Part shown: positions 7,732 to 14,102 of the stretch, one piece after another | Layout: the number at the start of each line of letters is the position of its first letter | Numbering within the stretch: position 1 is the stretch's first letter | NCBI GenBank assembly: GCA_030834765.1 | Contig: JAUQXG010000274.1 | Location: 1-14,611, forward strand | Direction of reading: 5' to 3' | Origin: Lutispora sp. | GTDB taxonomy: Bacteria > Bacillota > Clostridia > Lutisporales > Lutisporaceae | DNA length: 14,611 nucleotides | The notes under the pieces: generated by a model | Seen by the model: the letters and a program-made list of their open reading frames with translations, nothing else | What the model was told of the DNA's origin: nothing | Databases searched by the model: none | Position numbers and translations under genes: made by a program

Positions 7732-8466
7732 TCATTTTACTGCATTGATTATCTGTTCACTTGTTATCCCAGCTGCTTCGGCTATTTTTATTCCTAAAGT
7801 AAAATTGCCTACATTCCCAGGTATATGTGCATCACTATCAATAGCAAATTTCGCTCCTTGTTTTGCAGCTGCGATAGCTTGCTCTACTTTCAAATAGCCT
7901 GCAGCTGAATTGATTTCCATAGCAGTACCCGCTTTAGCCGCTTCTGCTGCTACCCTTGTTGTATCGATAGGTATTCTGGCTCCTGGATGTGTTATAATAT
8001 CAATCTTATATTTATGAATTGCCTTGATAATCGCCTTTGTATTTGCTTCCTTTGTTTCTTCTTTATATAGGCTTAACATTTTTGCCATAAGGTTTCTGCC
8101 ATATATATTACCTACATCGGATAATTTCTTTGGCTTAACCATCAAATGATAACCTACCAATAAAATATCCAGCTGCTTTAAGATCTCTTCGTCAACATCC
8201 ACATCGCCTTCCGAACTGATGATGTTGCACTCCATGCCAAGCAATACTTTTACTCCCGTATTTCCATCATTTATCACATCTATTTCTCTTCGCATTTTTT
8301 TTAAATCATCTCTTTTTACGCCAAACCTGAAATGCCTTATACCATGATCCGTTATAGCAATTTCTGTTAATCCTTTTTCTTTTGCTGCAAGAACATTATC
8401 CATTATCGTACCTTTTCCATGACTATAAATTGTATGGGTATGATAATCCGCATATAGTTTAATCAA
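7732..8466 (-). CDS. PHP-domain phosphoesterase (YcdX-like)
   Basis: Putative metal-dependent phosphatase of the PHP superfamily, cytosolic, 244 residues, a single domain spanning the whole protein. The metal ligands of the trinuclear site are visible: H9, H11 and H16 (DYHTHTIYSHG), D40-H41 (ITDHG), E79 (GMECNI), H107 (VGYHLM), H160 (ITHPG), and D212/H214 (IDSDAHIPG). The pattern matches YcdX-type enzymes rather than histidinol phosphatase or the polymerase PHP domain. The natural substrate is unknown. The start is TTG (8464-8466) with AAAGAGGTGG (8472-8481) 5 nt upstream. It follows the murB terminator, so it either has its own promoter or relies on read-through, and precedes rapZ by 103 bp. 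Confidence 0.88.
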   Translation of the reverse strand: MIKLYADYHTHTIYSHGKGTIMDNVLAAKEKGLTEIAITDHGIRHFRFGVKRDDLKKMRREIDVINDGNTGVKVLLGMECNIISSEGDVDVDEEILKQLDILLVGYHLMVKPKKLSDVGNIYGRNLMAKMLSLYKEETKEANTKAIIKAIHKYKIDIITHPGARIPIDTTRVAAEAAKAGTAMEINSAAGYLKVEQAIAAAKQGAKFAIDSDAHIPGNVGNFTLGIKIAEAAGITSEQIINAVK

Positions 8467-8522
8467 TTATTCCACCTCTTTACTCTTTCTATTTCCGATG
8501 ATATATCAACCTTATCTTATGC

Positions 8523-8552
8523 AAAACAGGATTTGTCATTCAACAAATCCTG
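8523..8552 (-). terminator. Rho-independent terminator after murB
   Basis: A perfect 10-bp stem CAGGATTTGT/ACAAATCCTG (8527-8536 and 8543-8552) with a 6-nt loop, seven bases after the murB stop codon. On the minus strand TTTTGC follows the stem. Confidence 0.75.
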
Positions 8553-8558
8553 CATACA

Positions 8559-9428
8559 TTAAAAATCACCTATCATTTTAACTTCTGTATCAAGTTTTAT
8601 CTCAAACTTATCATAAACAACATTTTGAACATATCTTATTAAATCATATATATCTTTTGCCGTAGCATGATCTTTGTTCACAACAAACCCACAGTGCAGC
8701 TCCGACACTTGAGCCCCTCCAAGAGCATAACCTCTTAGTCCTGAATCTTCAATAAGCTGCCCAGCAAAATAGCCAGCTGGTCTTTTAAATGTACTGCCTG
8801 CACTTGGTAGATGAAGAGGCTGTTTGGTTTTTCGCTTCAAAGCAAGCTCTGCCATTCTGCTATCGATTTCTAATTGATCGCCTTTTTCAAGTTTTATCCC
8901 AACTCGAAGAACGATATAATGCTCTTTTTCTACAATGCTTTTCCTATAGGAAAAATCCATCTCTTCTTTTGATAATCTAATCACCTGATAGTCTTTATTG
9001 AATAGCTCTACCCATTCTACGATATCCTTCATCTCTCCGCCATATGCACCAGCATTCATTGCGATAGCGCCGCCTAGACTGCCAGGTATTCCGCTTGCAA
9101 ATTCAATTCCCTTCAGGCCTTCCCTTGCACATTGCTTTGATAGAGTGGACAGCAGTGCTCCGCTTTCTGCTATTACCGTTTCTCCATCTATGGTTATATT
9201 GCTCAGGTGTTCTCCAATTTTAATTACAGCACCTTCTATTCCATTATCACTGACAAGAAGATTAGAGCCATTGCCCATTATAAAATAAGGTATGTGATAA
9301 CGATGAACAAACAGCAATGATTGCTTTAGTTCATTTATATTCTCTGGCTGGAAAAATATTTCCGCTGCTCCTCCTACTTTAAAAGAAGTATGATCTTTCA
9401 TAGGCTCTTTTAGTCTAATTGAAGTCAA
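8559..9428 (-). CDS. murB: UDP-N-acetylenolpyruvoylglucosamine reductase
   Basis: FAD- and NADPH-dependent enzyme that reduces UDP-GlcNAc-enolpyruvate to UDP-MurNAc, the second committed step of peptidoglycan synthesis, in the cytosol. FAD-binding motifs are FKVGGAAE (16-23), MGNGSNLLVSD (51-61) and SGIPGSLGGAIAMNAGAYG (112-130). Active-site elements are SYRKS (160-164), PSAGSTFKRP (208-217, with Ser212 as likely proton donor) and Glu282 near the end. The Tyr-loop-less form fits type IIb MurB. At 289 residues it is about 10-15 shorter at the N-terminus than Bacillus MurB. The start is TTG (9426-9428); AAGGAGG is 7 nt upstream and the intervening ATG reaches a stop after five codons. That ribosome binding site overlaps the stop codon of the upstream gene, indicating translational coupling. 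Confidence 0.97.
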   Translation of the reverse strand: MTSIRLKEPMKDHTSFKVGGAAEIFFQPENINELKQSLLFVHRYHIPYFIMGNGSNLLVSDNGIEGAVIKIGEHLSNITIDGETVIAESGALLSTLSKQCAREGLKGIEFASGIPGSLGGAIAMNAGAYGGEMKDIVEWVELFNKDYQVIRLSKEEMDFSYRKSIVEKEHYIVLRVGIKLEKGDQLEIDSRMAELALKRKTKQPLHLPSAGSTFKRPAGYFAGQLIEDSGLRGYALGGAQVSELHCGFVVNKDHATAKDIYDLIRYVQNVVYDKFEIKLDTEVKMIGDF

Positions 9429-9435
9429 TTTTCAT

Positions 9436-9443
9436 CCTCCTTA
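9436..9443 (-). promoter_or_regulatory. murB ribosome binding site overlapping the upstream stop codon
   Basis: TAAGGAGG on the minus strand: TAA is the stop of the CofE-like gene and AAGGAGG is a full Shine-Dalgarno. An ATG inside the spacer opens only a short frame (MKIDFN then stop), so murB most likely begins at TTG 9426-9428. Confidence 0.8.
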
Positions 9444-10142
9444 GGAAAGCTTTCTTATTATTCCCATTGGTGTTTGCTCACTGCATTGTCCAAGGGGATT
9501 ATCTCTTAAGATCCCTACCAATACTTTTCTATCCATGGAAGCATTTGAGGTTCCAAGTATATTTCCTCCTAAGTCATTGATATCAACGATAGCAACTTCT
9601 GTATTGATTGCATCTGAAATTTCTTTTGCAGCTTTGTCTGGGTTTTCAGGACCTAAAACAACGTATTTATTATAAGGTGGCAAAGTGTTAGGTGTTGGCC
9701 CATCAATAGAAGATGCTTTATATCCCGCAACTCTATAGAAGTCACCTTTTCTGCCAAATATCTTTGCTATGGCACTTACTGCAGCAGCAAATAATATTCT
9801 TATTACGCCGCATTCCCTCAATGCCATTTCCATTGTTTCTGGCATGCCAAGTCCAATACCTGCCTTTGTTTTTTGAACATACTTTGACAAAAACCTAGCT
9901 AGGGGTCTAGGATTGATGTCTTTAACCGGAAAGGCTCTCCCTTGTGTTATGGCAACTGCTTTTTCGCTTATAAAAAGGATATCACCAGGTACAATCTGAT
10001 CTAAAGTGTATTTCTTCGCTACTTCCACAATGTTATCTTCCCTTATAATAACATGTGTTTTTATTGGTATTCTAATATATGTATTTCCTTCGAAATCAAT
10101 CTCTGGATGTTTTACTTTTATTTTTCCTATCGCTTCTGACAT
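9441..10142 (-). CDS. CofE-like (F420-0:gamma-glutamyl ligase family) protein
   Basis: The 233-residue protein belongs, as far as I can judge, to the F420-0:gamma-glutamyl ligase fold family. Family-like features are VPGDILFISEKAVAITQGR (about 51-69) followed by PRPLARFLSKYV, GIGLGMPETMEMAL (95-108), a middle YKASSIDGPTPNTLPPYNKY (141-160), VVLGPENPD, and TEVAIVDINDLGGNILG (181-197). True CofE adds glutamates to F420-0 with GTP, but F420 is not expected in Clostridia and no other F420 gene is here apart from the CofD-like yvcK. A different ligase or amide-bond substrate is likely. ATG is preceded by GGAGG at 8 nt. It is coupled to murB, which could hint at a cell-wall or glutamate-linked role; that is inference. 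Confidence 0.75.
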   Translation of the reverse strand: MSEAIGKIKVKHPEIDFEGNTYIRIPIKTHVIIREDNIVEVAKKYTLDQIVPGDILFISEKAVAITQGRAFPVKDINPRPLARFLSKYVQKTKAGIGLGMPETMEMALRECGVIRILFAAAVSAIAKIFGRKGDFYRVAGYKASSIDGPTPNTLPPYNKYVVLGPENPDKAAKEISDAINTEVAIVDINDLGGNILGTSNASMDRKVLVGILRDNPLGQCSEQTPMGIIRKLS

Positions 10143-10166
10143 TCCTTTTTCCTCCGTAATCTATAT

Positions 10167-10192
10167 ATTATACTCTTAGTAAACATTGACAA
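10167..10192 (-). promoter_or_regulatory. Possible promoter of the CofE-like/murB unit
   Basis: TTGTCA (10192-10187) and TATAAT (10172-10167) both occur on the minus strand 25-50 bp upstream of the start codon, but only 14 nt apart. A 16-nt spacer would use TAATAT as the -10. One element or the other is probably real; the exact pair is uncertain. Confidence 0.4.
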
Positions 10193-10251
10193 ATAACCAA
10201 ATTTCTATACACATATTATACATGAATGCTAAGATTTTATATATACATTTT

Positions 10252-10274
10252 AGAAAATTGTTGCACAATTTTCT
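10252..10274. repeat. Perfect 10-bp inverted repeat between the CofE-like and solute-binding genes
   Basis: AGAAAATTGT-tgc-ACAATTTTCT. It has no T-tract on either side and is not a convincing terminator. It directly abuts the heptad block at 10276-10303 and may form one unit with it. Confidence 0.6.
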
Positions 10275-10275
10275 G

Positions 10276-10303
10276 GTGCGAGGCCAGAGGTTCGAGGCAC
10301 GAG
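10276..10303. repeat. Four imperfect GAG-ending heptads
   Basis: On the plus strand the units read GTGCGAG, GCCAGAG, GTTCGAG, GCACGAG, without gaps. Every unit begins with G and ends with GAG. The block is GC-rich in an otherwise very AT-rich gap and lies 14 bp beyond the stop codon of the solute-binding protein gene. It includes GGTTCGAG, which resembles a tRNA T-loop, but no tRNA fold surrounds it. Confidence 0.6.
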
Positions 10304-10317
10304 ATATATAAACATAG

Positions 10318-11670
10318 TTATTTTTCTACCTTCATATTGATATACTTGCTGATTTGCTCCTTTGCTTCCTCTAATGCTTTTTCTGGTGCCTGTTCGCCGT
10401 TTATTGCGGATAGTATTTTGGATTGTAGGATTAAATCAATTTCATACCAATAAGGATGTCTGGGAATGGGTTCTATGGTACTCAAACTTTGTTGTATTGC
10501 ATACATCTCTTTATCACTTTCATATAAACGCTCTCCTGATTTTCTTACAGGAAAATATCCAAAGTTGAGCAGTTCACTTTGATTTTCCTGTGCAGTTAAG
10601 AACCTTATAAATTGTATGCACACCTCTTTTTTCTTTTTATCTGTTTGTTTAAATAGTCCATAGGAGCATGTTATTGAATTCATGGCAACTGGCTTTCCTA
10701 CAATCCCAGTAGGATAGTTGGCAACTGCAAAGTTTAATTTATTTTGGCTTTGTATGGTTCTAAGATAAGGTATTGTCCAAGAGCCAGCTGTATACGCAGC
10801 TACCTTTCCATTAACAAAAGAGCTCCATGCTGCGCTTTCATTCAGATTGCCCAAGGATGGGTGTGTTACCTTATGTATGTACTTCAAATCATATAGCTTT
10901 TTAAACCCAGAAAGGGCTTCATCGCTGTCAAATGCATAATTTCCTGTTTCTCTATCAATTACTTCTGCTCCATCACTTAATAATATGCCAAAGGAGTTAT
11001 AAACCCCTGGTTGGATATAGGTATTAAATCCAAATATATCTGCCCCTTTTTTTCTGTTTGTATCATAAGTCAGTTTTTTCATTGACTCAACAAATTCCTC
11101 GTATGTCCAATTACCATCTTTAGGCAAAGGAACATCCCGGTCGCTAAATAGGTCTTTATTTAACAGCATGGTGTATCCAGTCCTCATCCATGGAATACCA
11201 TAGATTTTATCATCATAGGTTGCCGTATGGAGGCACTTTTCATCGAAATCATTGATTTCATTAAAGGTGAAACTTTTACCGATATCCTCCAGCATGTTCC
11301 TAGATTGATAATAGTAGTCACTTCCAACAGGTGCTATATCAGGAACTGCTCCTGTTTTCGCCGCTGCCATAAGGGATATGTGACCCTGACTCTGATCTAA
11401 TTCTCGAAATTCAATATAGACACCAGGGTTCTCTTTTTCGAATTGCTTGATTTTTGATTTTATCCAGCTGAACCTTGTTCCATTTCGCAAATCAAGTCTA
11501 GGATAATCCCATACAGTGATAATACCCTTCCAATCAGATTTTTTTTGATTGTTCTTCCCATAGCTTTCATCAAGATCCGCTCTATTATTATTTAGATAAC
11601 TAGGCCCAAAGATAATAAAGGTTATGACTATTAAACATAAAAAAAGAGTAAAAACTCTTCTAAGGGTCAT
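10318..11670 (-). CDS. Extracellular solute-binding protein, family 1 (sugar type)
   Basis: Probable binding protein of a carbohydrate ABC importer, anchored at the outer face of the membrane. Of 450 residues, 1-22 form a hydrophobic N-terminal segment after a basic start (MTLRRV). The mature part shows the family-1 pattern: ITVWDYPRLD at about 51, QFEKENPGVYIEFRELD, a GYTMLLNKDLF hinge region, and SSFVNGKVAAYTAGSW (about 288-303). A Cys lies in the hydrophobic stretch (FLCLIV) but is not in a standard lipobox, so a lipid anchor is doubtful and the segment may remain as a transmembrane anchor. ATG has GGAGGG 6 nt upstream. No permease or ATPase gene adjoins it, so it must work with components elsewhere or act as an orphan sensor. 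Confidence 0.88.
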   Translation of the reverse strand: MTLRRVFTLFLCLIVITFIIFGPSYLNNNRADLDESYGKNNQKKSDWKGIITVWDYPRLDLRNGTRFSWIKSKIKQFEKENPGVYIEFRELDQSQGHISLMAAAKTGAVPDIAPVGSDYYYQSRNMLEDIGKSFTFNEINDFDEKCLHTATYDDKIYGIPWMRTGYTMLLNKDLFSDRDVPLPKDGNWTYEEFVESMKKLTYDTNRKKGADIFGFNTYIQPGVYNSFGILLSDGAEVIDRETGNYAFDSDEALSGFKKLYDLKYIHKVTHPSLGNLNESAAWSSFVNGKVAAYTAGSWTIPYLRTIQSQNKLNFAVANYPTGIVGKPVAMNSITCSYGLFKQTDKKKKEVCIQFIRFLTAQENQSELLNFGYFPVRKSGERLYESDKEMYAIQQSLSTIEPIPRHPYWYEIDLILQSKILSAINGEQAPEKALEEAKEQISKYINMKVEK

Positions 11671-11699
11671 TTATATCCCTCCAAACAAGCTTTTACTCT
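11645..11699 (-). promoter_or_regulatory. Alternative pairings in the leader of the solute-binding protein gene
   Basis: On the minus strand AGAGTAAAA (11699-11691) is complementary to TTTTACTCT (11653-11645); pairing would enclose the ribosome binding site and start codon. The second arm can instead pair with AAGAGT just before it (AAGAGT-TTTT-ACTCTT, 11659-11644), followed by a T-run. Both stems are AT-rich and weak, and one arm is coding sequence. Confidence 0.2.
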
Positions 11700-11776
11700 A
11701 TATATATTCCTACTATACACATGTTTAAAACCAAAACTTATCATGTTATATTTCCAGCCATTGAAAAATTAGTTTT

Positions 11777-12025
11777 TTATCTGTTGTCTTCATTCCCATT
11801 GCTAGGGTTATCATGCCAGGAATCATTTTGTCTATTTGAATAGGGCGCCTCAGGTATCACTAAAGCAGCTATAAAATATGCTAATATTCCTGAGCCTCCC
11901 ATGAGACAGAATGCAACCCAAATCAATCTCACTATGGTAACATCAATATCAAAGTATTCCGCTAGACCTCCACATACCCCAGATATCGTTTTATTCTCTC
12001 TCGACTTATATAATTTTCTATTCAT
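11777..12025 (-). CDS. PspC-domain small membrane protein
   Basis: An 82-residue protein made almost wholly of a PspC domain. It has LYKSRENKTISGVCGGLAEYF at about 5-25 (family signature), then DIDVTIVRLIWVAFCLMGGSGILAYFIAALVIPE, one or two membrane segments at about 31-58. A polar Asn/Asp/Ser-rich tail of some 24 residues follows. PspC in E. coli regulates the phage-shock response at the inner membrane; short stand-alone versions in Firmicutes are mostly uncharacterised and linked to envelope stress. ATG is preceded by AAGGAG at 6 nt. It lies between uvrC and the solute-binding gene, 106 bp from the latter and 131 bp from uvrC, so operon membership is unclear. Confidence 0.88.
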   Translation of the reverse strand: MNRKLYKSRENKTISGVCGGLAEYFDIDVTIVRLIWVAFCLMGGSGILAYFIAALVIPEAPYSNRQNDSWHDNPSNGNEDNR

Positions 12026-12067
12026 TTTTTACTCCTTCCTACAGCTATGCTGCACAAAATAGAATTG

Positions 12068-12090
12068 ATAAAGGCGATAGCCTTTTTCAA
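12068..12090. terminator. Hairpin between uvrC and the PspC gene, probable terminator
   Basis: AAAGGC-gata-GCCTTT (12070-12085) has flanking Ts on the plus side (TTTTTC) and ATCAATTC on the minus side. It sits 67 bp beyond the uvrC stop codon. The minus-strand U-tract is weak, so termination of uvrC would be partial; the plus-strand orientation is better but no plus-strand gene precedes it. Confidence 0.45.
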
Positions 12091-12156
12091 AATTTAACAT
12101 CCATAAGCTTGTAATAATCTTTTCATAATATAGTACGAAGCTAGTAAAAAAAAGTC

Positions 12157-14031
12157 TTATTTATTGAAAAAATTATATAAATCTTCGGCAGTTTTTGAAT
12201 TCATCCCCTTAACAGCATTCAATTCTTCTTGACTTGCCCTTTTTATTTTATCTATACTGCCAAAATGTTTGATAAGGGCTTTTTTTCTCACTGCTCCAAT
12301 TCCAGGAATTTCATCTAATATTGATTTTATACTTGATTTCCCTCGAAGGCTTTTGTGATAACTAAATGCAAACCTATGGGCTTCGTCCTGAATATTGGTT
12401 ATAAGCCTAAAGGTGTTGGAAGTGATTGGAATCATGATCTCTTGCCCATCATATATCAATCCTCTTGTTCTATGCTTATCATCTTTTACGATTCCGCATA
12501 CAGGAATATTGATATCATACCTTTTCAAAATTGGAATCACTGCATTGACATGCCCAAGTCCTCCATCTATCATAATGAGGTCTGGAAATTTAGAAAATTT
12601 GCCCTCTTCCGGTGCTTTTCCTTTTGACTTATTCTCCTCAACCTCACGGAGCCCATGGACAATTCTTCTCTCTATGATTTCTCTCATGCTTTCGTAATCA
12701 TTTGGTCCATCCACAGTTTTTATTTTGAATCTTCTATAATTCCTATTATCTGGTTTTCCATCTGTAAAAACAATCATGGAGCCTACACTATCAACGCCTT
12801 TAATATTTGAAATATCATAGGCTTCTATTCTTCTTAATATGGTATCAGTATTCAGATATCCTGCTAAATCTTTTATTGCTCCTATTGTCCTGCCGATATC
12901 CTTTTTACTTTTATCTATAAGAAGCTGCAGCGCATCCTCCGCATTTTTGCCTACCATTTCAATAAGCTTATGCTTTTCACCTATTTTGGGCACTTCTATC
13001 TTAACTTTGCTGCCTCTCTTATTGGAAAGCCAACTCTCAATAATATTCACTTCATCAATTTCTTCTTGCAAAAGTATTTCTCGGGGAACAAACTTGGACT
13101 CTGTATAAAATTGCTTTACGAAGCTGCTTAAAATCTCTTTATGTGATTCTTCATCTTCAATATTTTCTGCACCTGTAAGGAAGAAATGTTCTCTTCCAAT
13201 TAATTTTCCTCCTCTTATAAAAAACACTTGTACACAAGTCTCATTTTCTTCTCTTGCAAATGCGATGACATCTTGATCTTTCAAAGCGGATGAAATGATT
13301 TTTTGCTTTTCACTTACTTTTTTCACAGCATTTATTTGATCTCTGATTTCAGCAGCTCTTTCAAAGTCCAAATTTTCTGCAGCATGGGCCATTTTCATCT
13401 CTAATTCTTTTAATAAATCATCTACTTTTCCATCTAAAAAAAGGCATACTGTTTTCATCATGTCTTTATATTCAGCTTTATTTACATTTCCTTGACAAGG
13501 TGCCAAGCAGCGTTTTATATCATAGTTTAAGCATGGCCTTTCTTTCCCTGGAGTTCTATTCATATTTTTATTGCAGCTTCTTACTGGAAATAGCTTCTTT
13601 ATGATCTCAATTGTTTTATATACTGCATCGGTTCCTGTATAGGGTCCAAAATATTTGGATTCATCTTTTTTTATTTCTCTTGTAATGATGATTCTTGGAT
13701 AGTCTTCTCCCATGGTCACTTTGATATAGGGGTAATGCTTATCATCCTTTAACAGTATATTATAGTGAGGCCTATGCTTTTTTATCATATTACATTCAAG
13801 TATTAAAGCCTCAAGCTCTGTATCTGTGATGATATATTCAAAATCAACGATTCTTTCTACCATGGCTTTCACCTTTGGCGCATGGTTCTTAGAGGATTGG
13901 AAGTATTGTCTTACTCGATTTTTTAAATTGATTGCTTTCCCTATATAAATGATCTCATCATATTCATCTTTCATAATATAAACTCCCGAATTTTCCGGGA
14001 GATTCTTTATCTTTTCCTGCAAACTTAACAT
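12157..14031 (-). CDS. uvrC: Excinuclease ABC subunit C
   Basis: The endonuclease subunit of nucleotide excision repair, making the 3' and 5' incisions around DNA lesions with UvrB. Over 624 residues the order is: N-terminal GIY-YIG domain (about 10-90, PENSGVYIMKDEYDEIIYIG) for the 3' cut, a Cys-containing stretch (RPCLNYDIKRCLAPC), a UVR/UvrB-binding motif (NLDFERAAEIRDQI, about 210), the RNase-H-like endonuclease domain (YDISNIKGVDSVGSMIVF to DLIMIDGGLGHVNAV), and a C-terminal tandem helix-hairpin-helix (IPGIGAVRKKALIKHFGS). I place the start at ATG 14029-14031. A frame from 14043 begins ATGGAGGTTTTT, in which GGAGGT (14041-14036) is the ribosome binding site. No uvrA or uvrB lies nearby; Firmicutes often have uvrC separate. 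Confidence 0.97.
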   Translation of the reverse strand: MLSLQEKIKNLPENSGVYIMKDEYDEIIYIGKAINLKNRVRQYFQSSKNHAPKVKAMVERIVDFEYIITDTELEALILECNMIKKHRPHYNILLKDDKHYPYIKVTMGEDYPRIIITREIKKDESKYFGPYTGTDAVYKTIEIIKKLFPVRSCNKNMNRTPGKERPCLNYDIKRCLAPCQGNVNKAEYKDMMKTVCLFLDGKVDDLLKELEMKMAHAAENLDFERAAEIRDQINAVKKVSEKQKIISSALKDQDVIAFAREENETCVQVFFIRGGKLIGREHFFLTGAENIEDEESHKEILSSFVKQFYTESKFVPREILLQEEIDEVNIIESWLSNKRGSKVKIEVPKIGEKHKLIEMVGKNAEDALQLLIDKSKKDIGRTIGAIKDLAGYLNTDTILRRIEAYDISNIKGVDSVGSMIVFTDGKPDNRNYRRFKIKTVDGPNDYESMREIIERRIVHGLREVEENKSKGKAPEEGKFSKFPDLIMIDGGLGHVNAVIPILKRYDINIPVCGIVKDDKHRTRGLIYDGQEIMIPITSNTFRLITNIQDEAHRFAFSYHKSLRGKSSIKSILDEIPGIGAVRKKALIKHFGSIDKIKRASQEELNAVKGMNSKTAEDLYNFFNK

Positions 14032-14035
14032 AAAA

Positions 14036-14041
14036 ACCTCC
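14036..14041 (-). promoter_or_regulatory. uvrC ribosome binding site that decides the start
   Basis: GGAGGT on the minus strand, 4 nt before ATG at 14029-14031. It lies within what a longest-frame call would treat as codons 1-3. Confidence 0.8.
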
Positions 14042-14044
14042 ATA

Positions 14045-14074
14045 TTTACATATCACAGCATTTAAGTATATAAT
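14045..14074 (+). promoter_or_regulatory. Sigma-A type promoter of the divergent membrane protein gene
   Basis: TTTACA (14045-14050), an 18-nt spacer, then a perfect TATAAT (14069-14074). The implied start near 14081 gives a ~20-nt leader containing AGAGGTG (14090-14096), 6 nt before ATG at 14103. A TATACT-like element on the opposite strand in the same region may serve uvrC, but without a clear -35. Confidence 0.7.
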
Positions 14075-14102
14075 GATTACAAAAACACAAGAGGTGCATC
14101 AA

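Noticed and set aside
5656..10142. F420 biosynthesis locus (CofD-like plus CofE-like)
   Set aside because: The CofD-like protein is clearly YvcK by context and motifs. No cofC, cofG or cofH is present, and the two genes are in different transcription units.
10276..10303. tRNA gene suggested by GGTTCGAG
   Set aside because: There is no acceptor stem, anticodon arm or correct spacing around it. The motif is better explained as one unit of the heptad array.
11644..11659. Rho-independent terminator at the start of the solute-binding gene
   Set aside because: The stem is 6 bp with only two G-C pairs and lies within codons for a hydrophobic signal segment (Phe/Leu rich), which explains the T-run. 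It is mentioned only as part of a speculative switch.
13983..13999. Inverted repeat TCCCG/CGGGA near the uvrC start
   Set aside because: It is a short 5-bp stem entirely within conserved codons (LPENSGVY), so it is likely coincidental.
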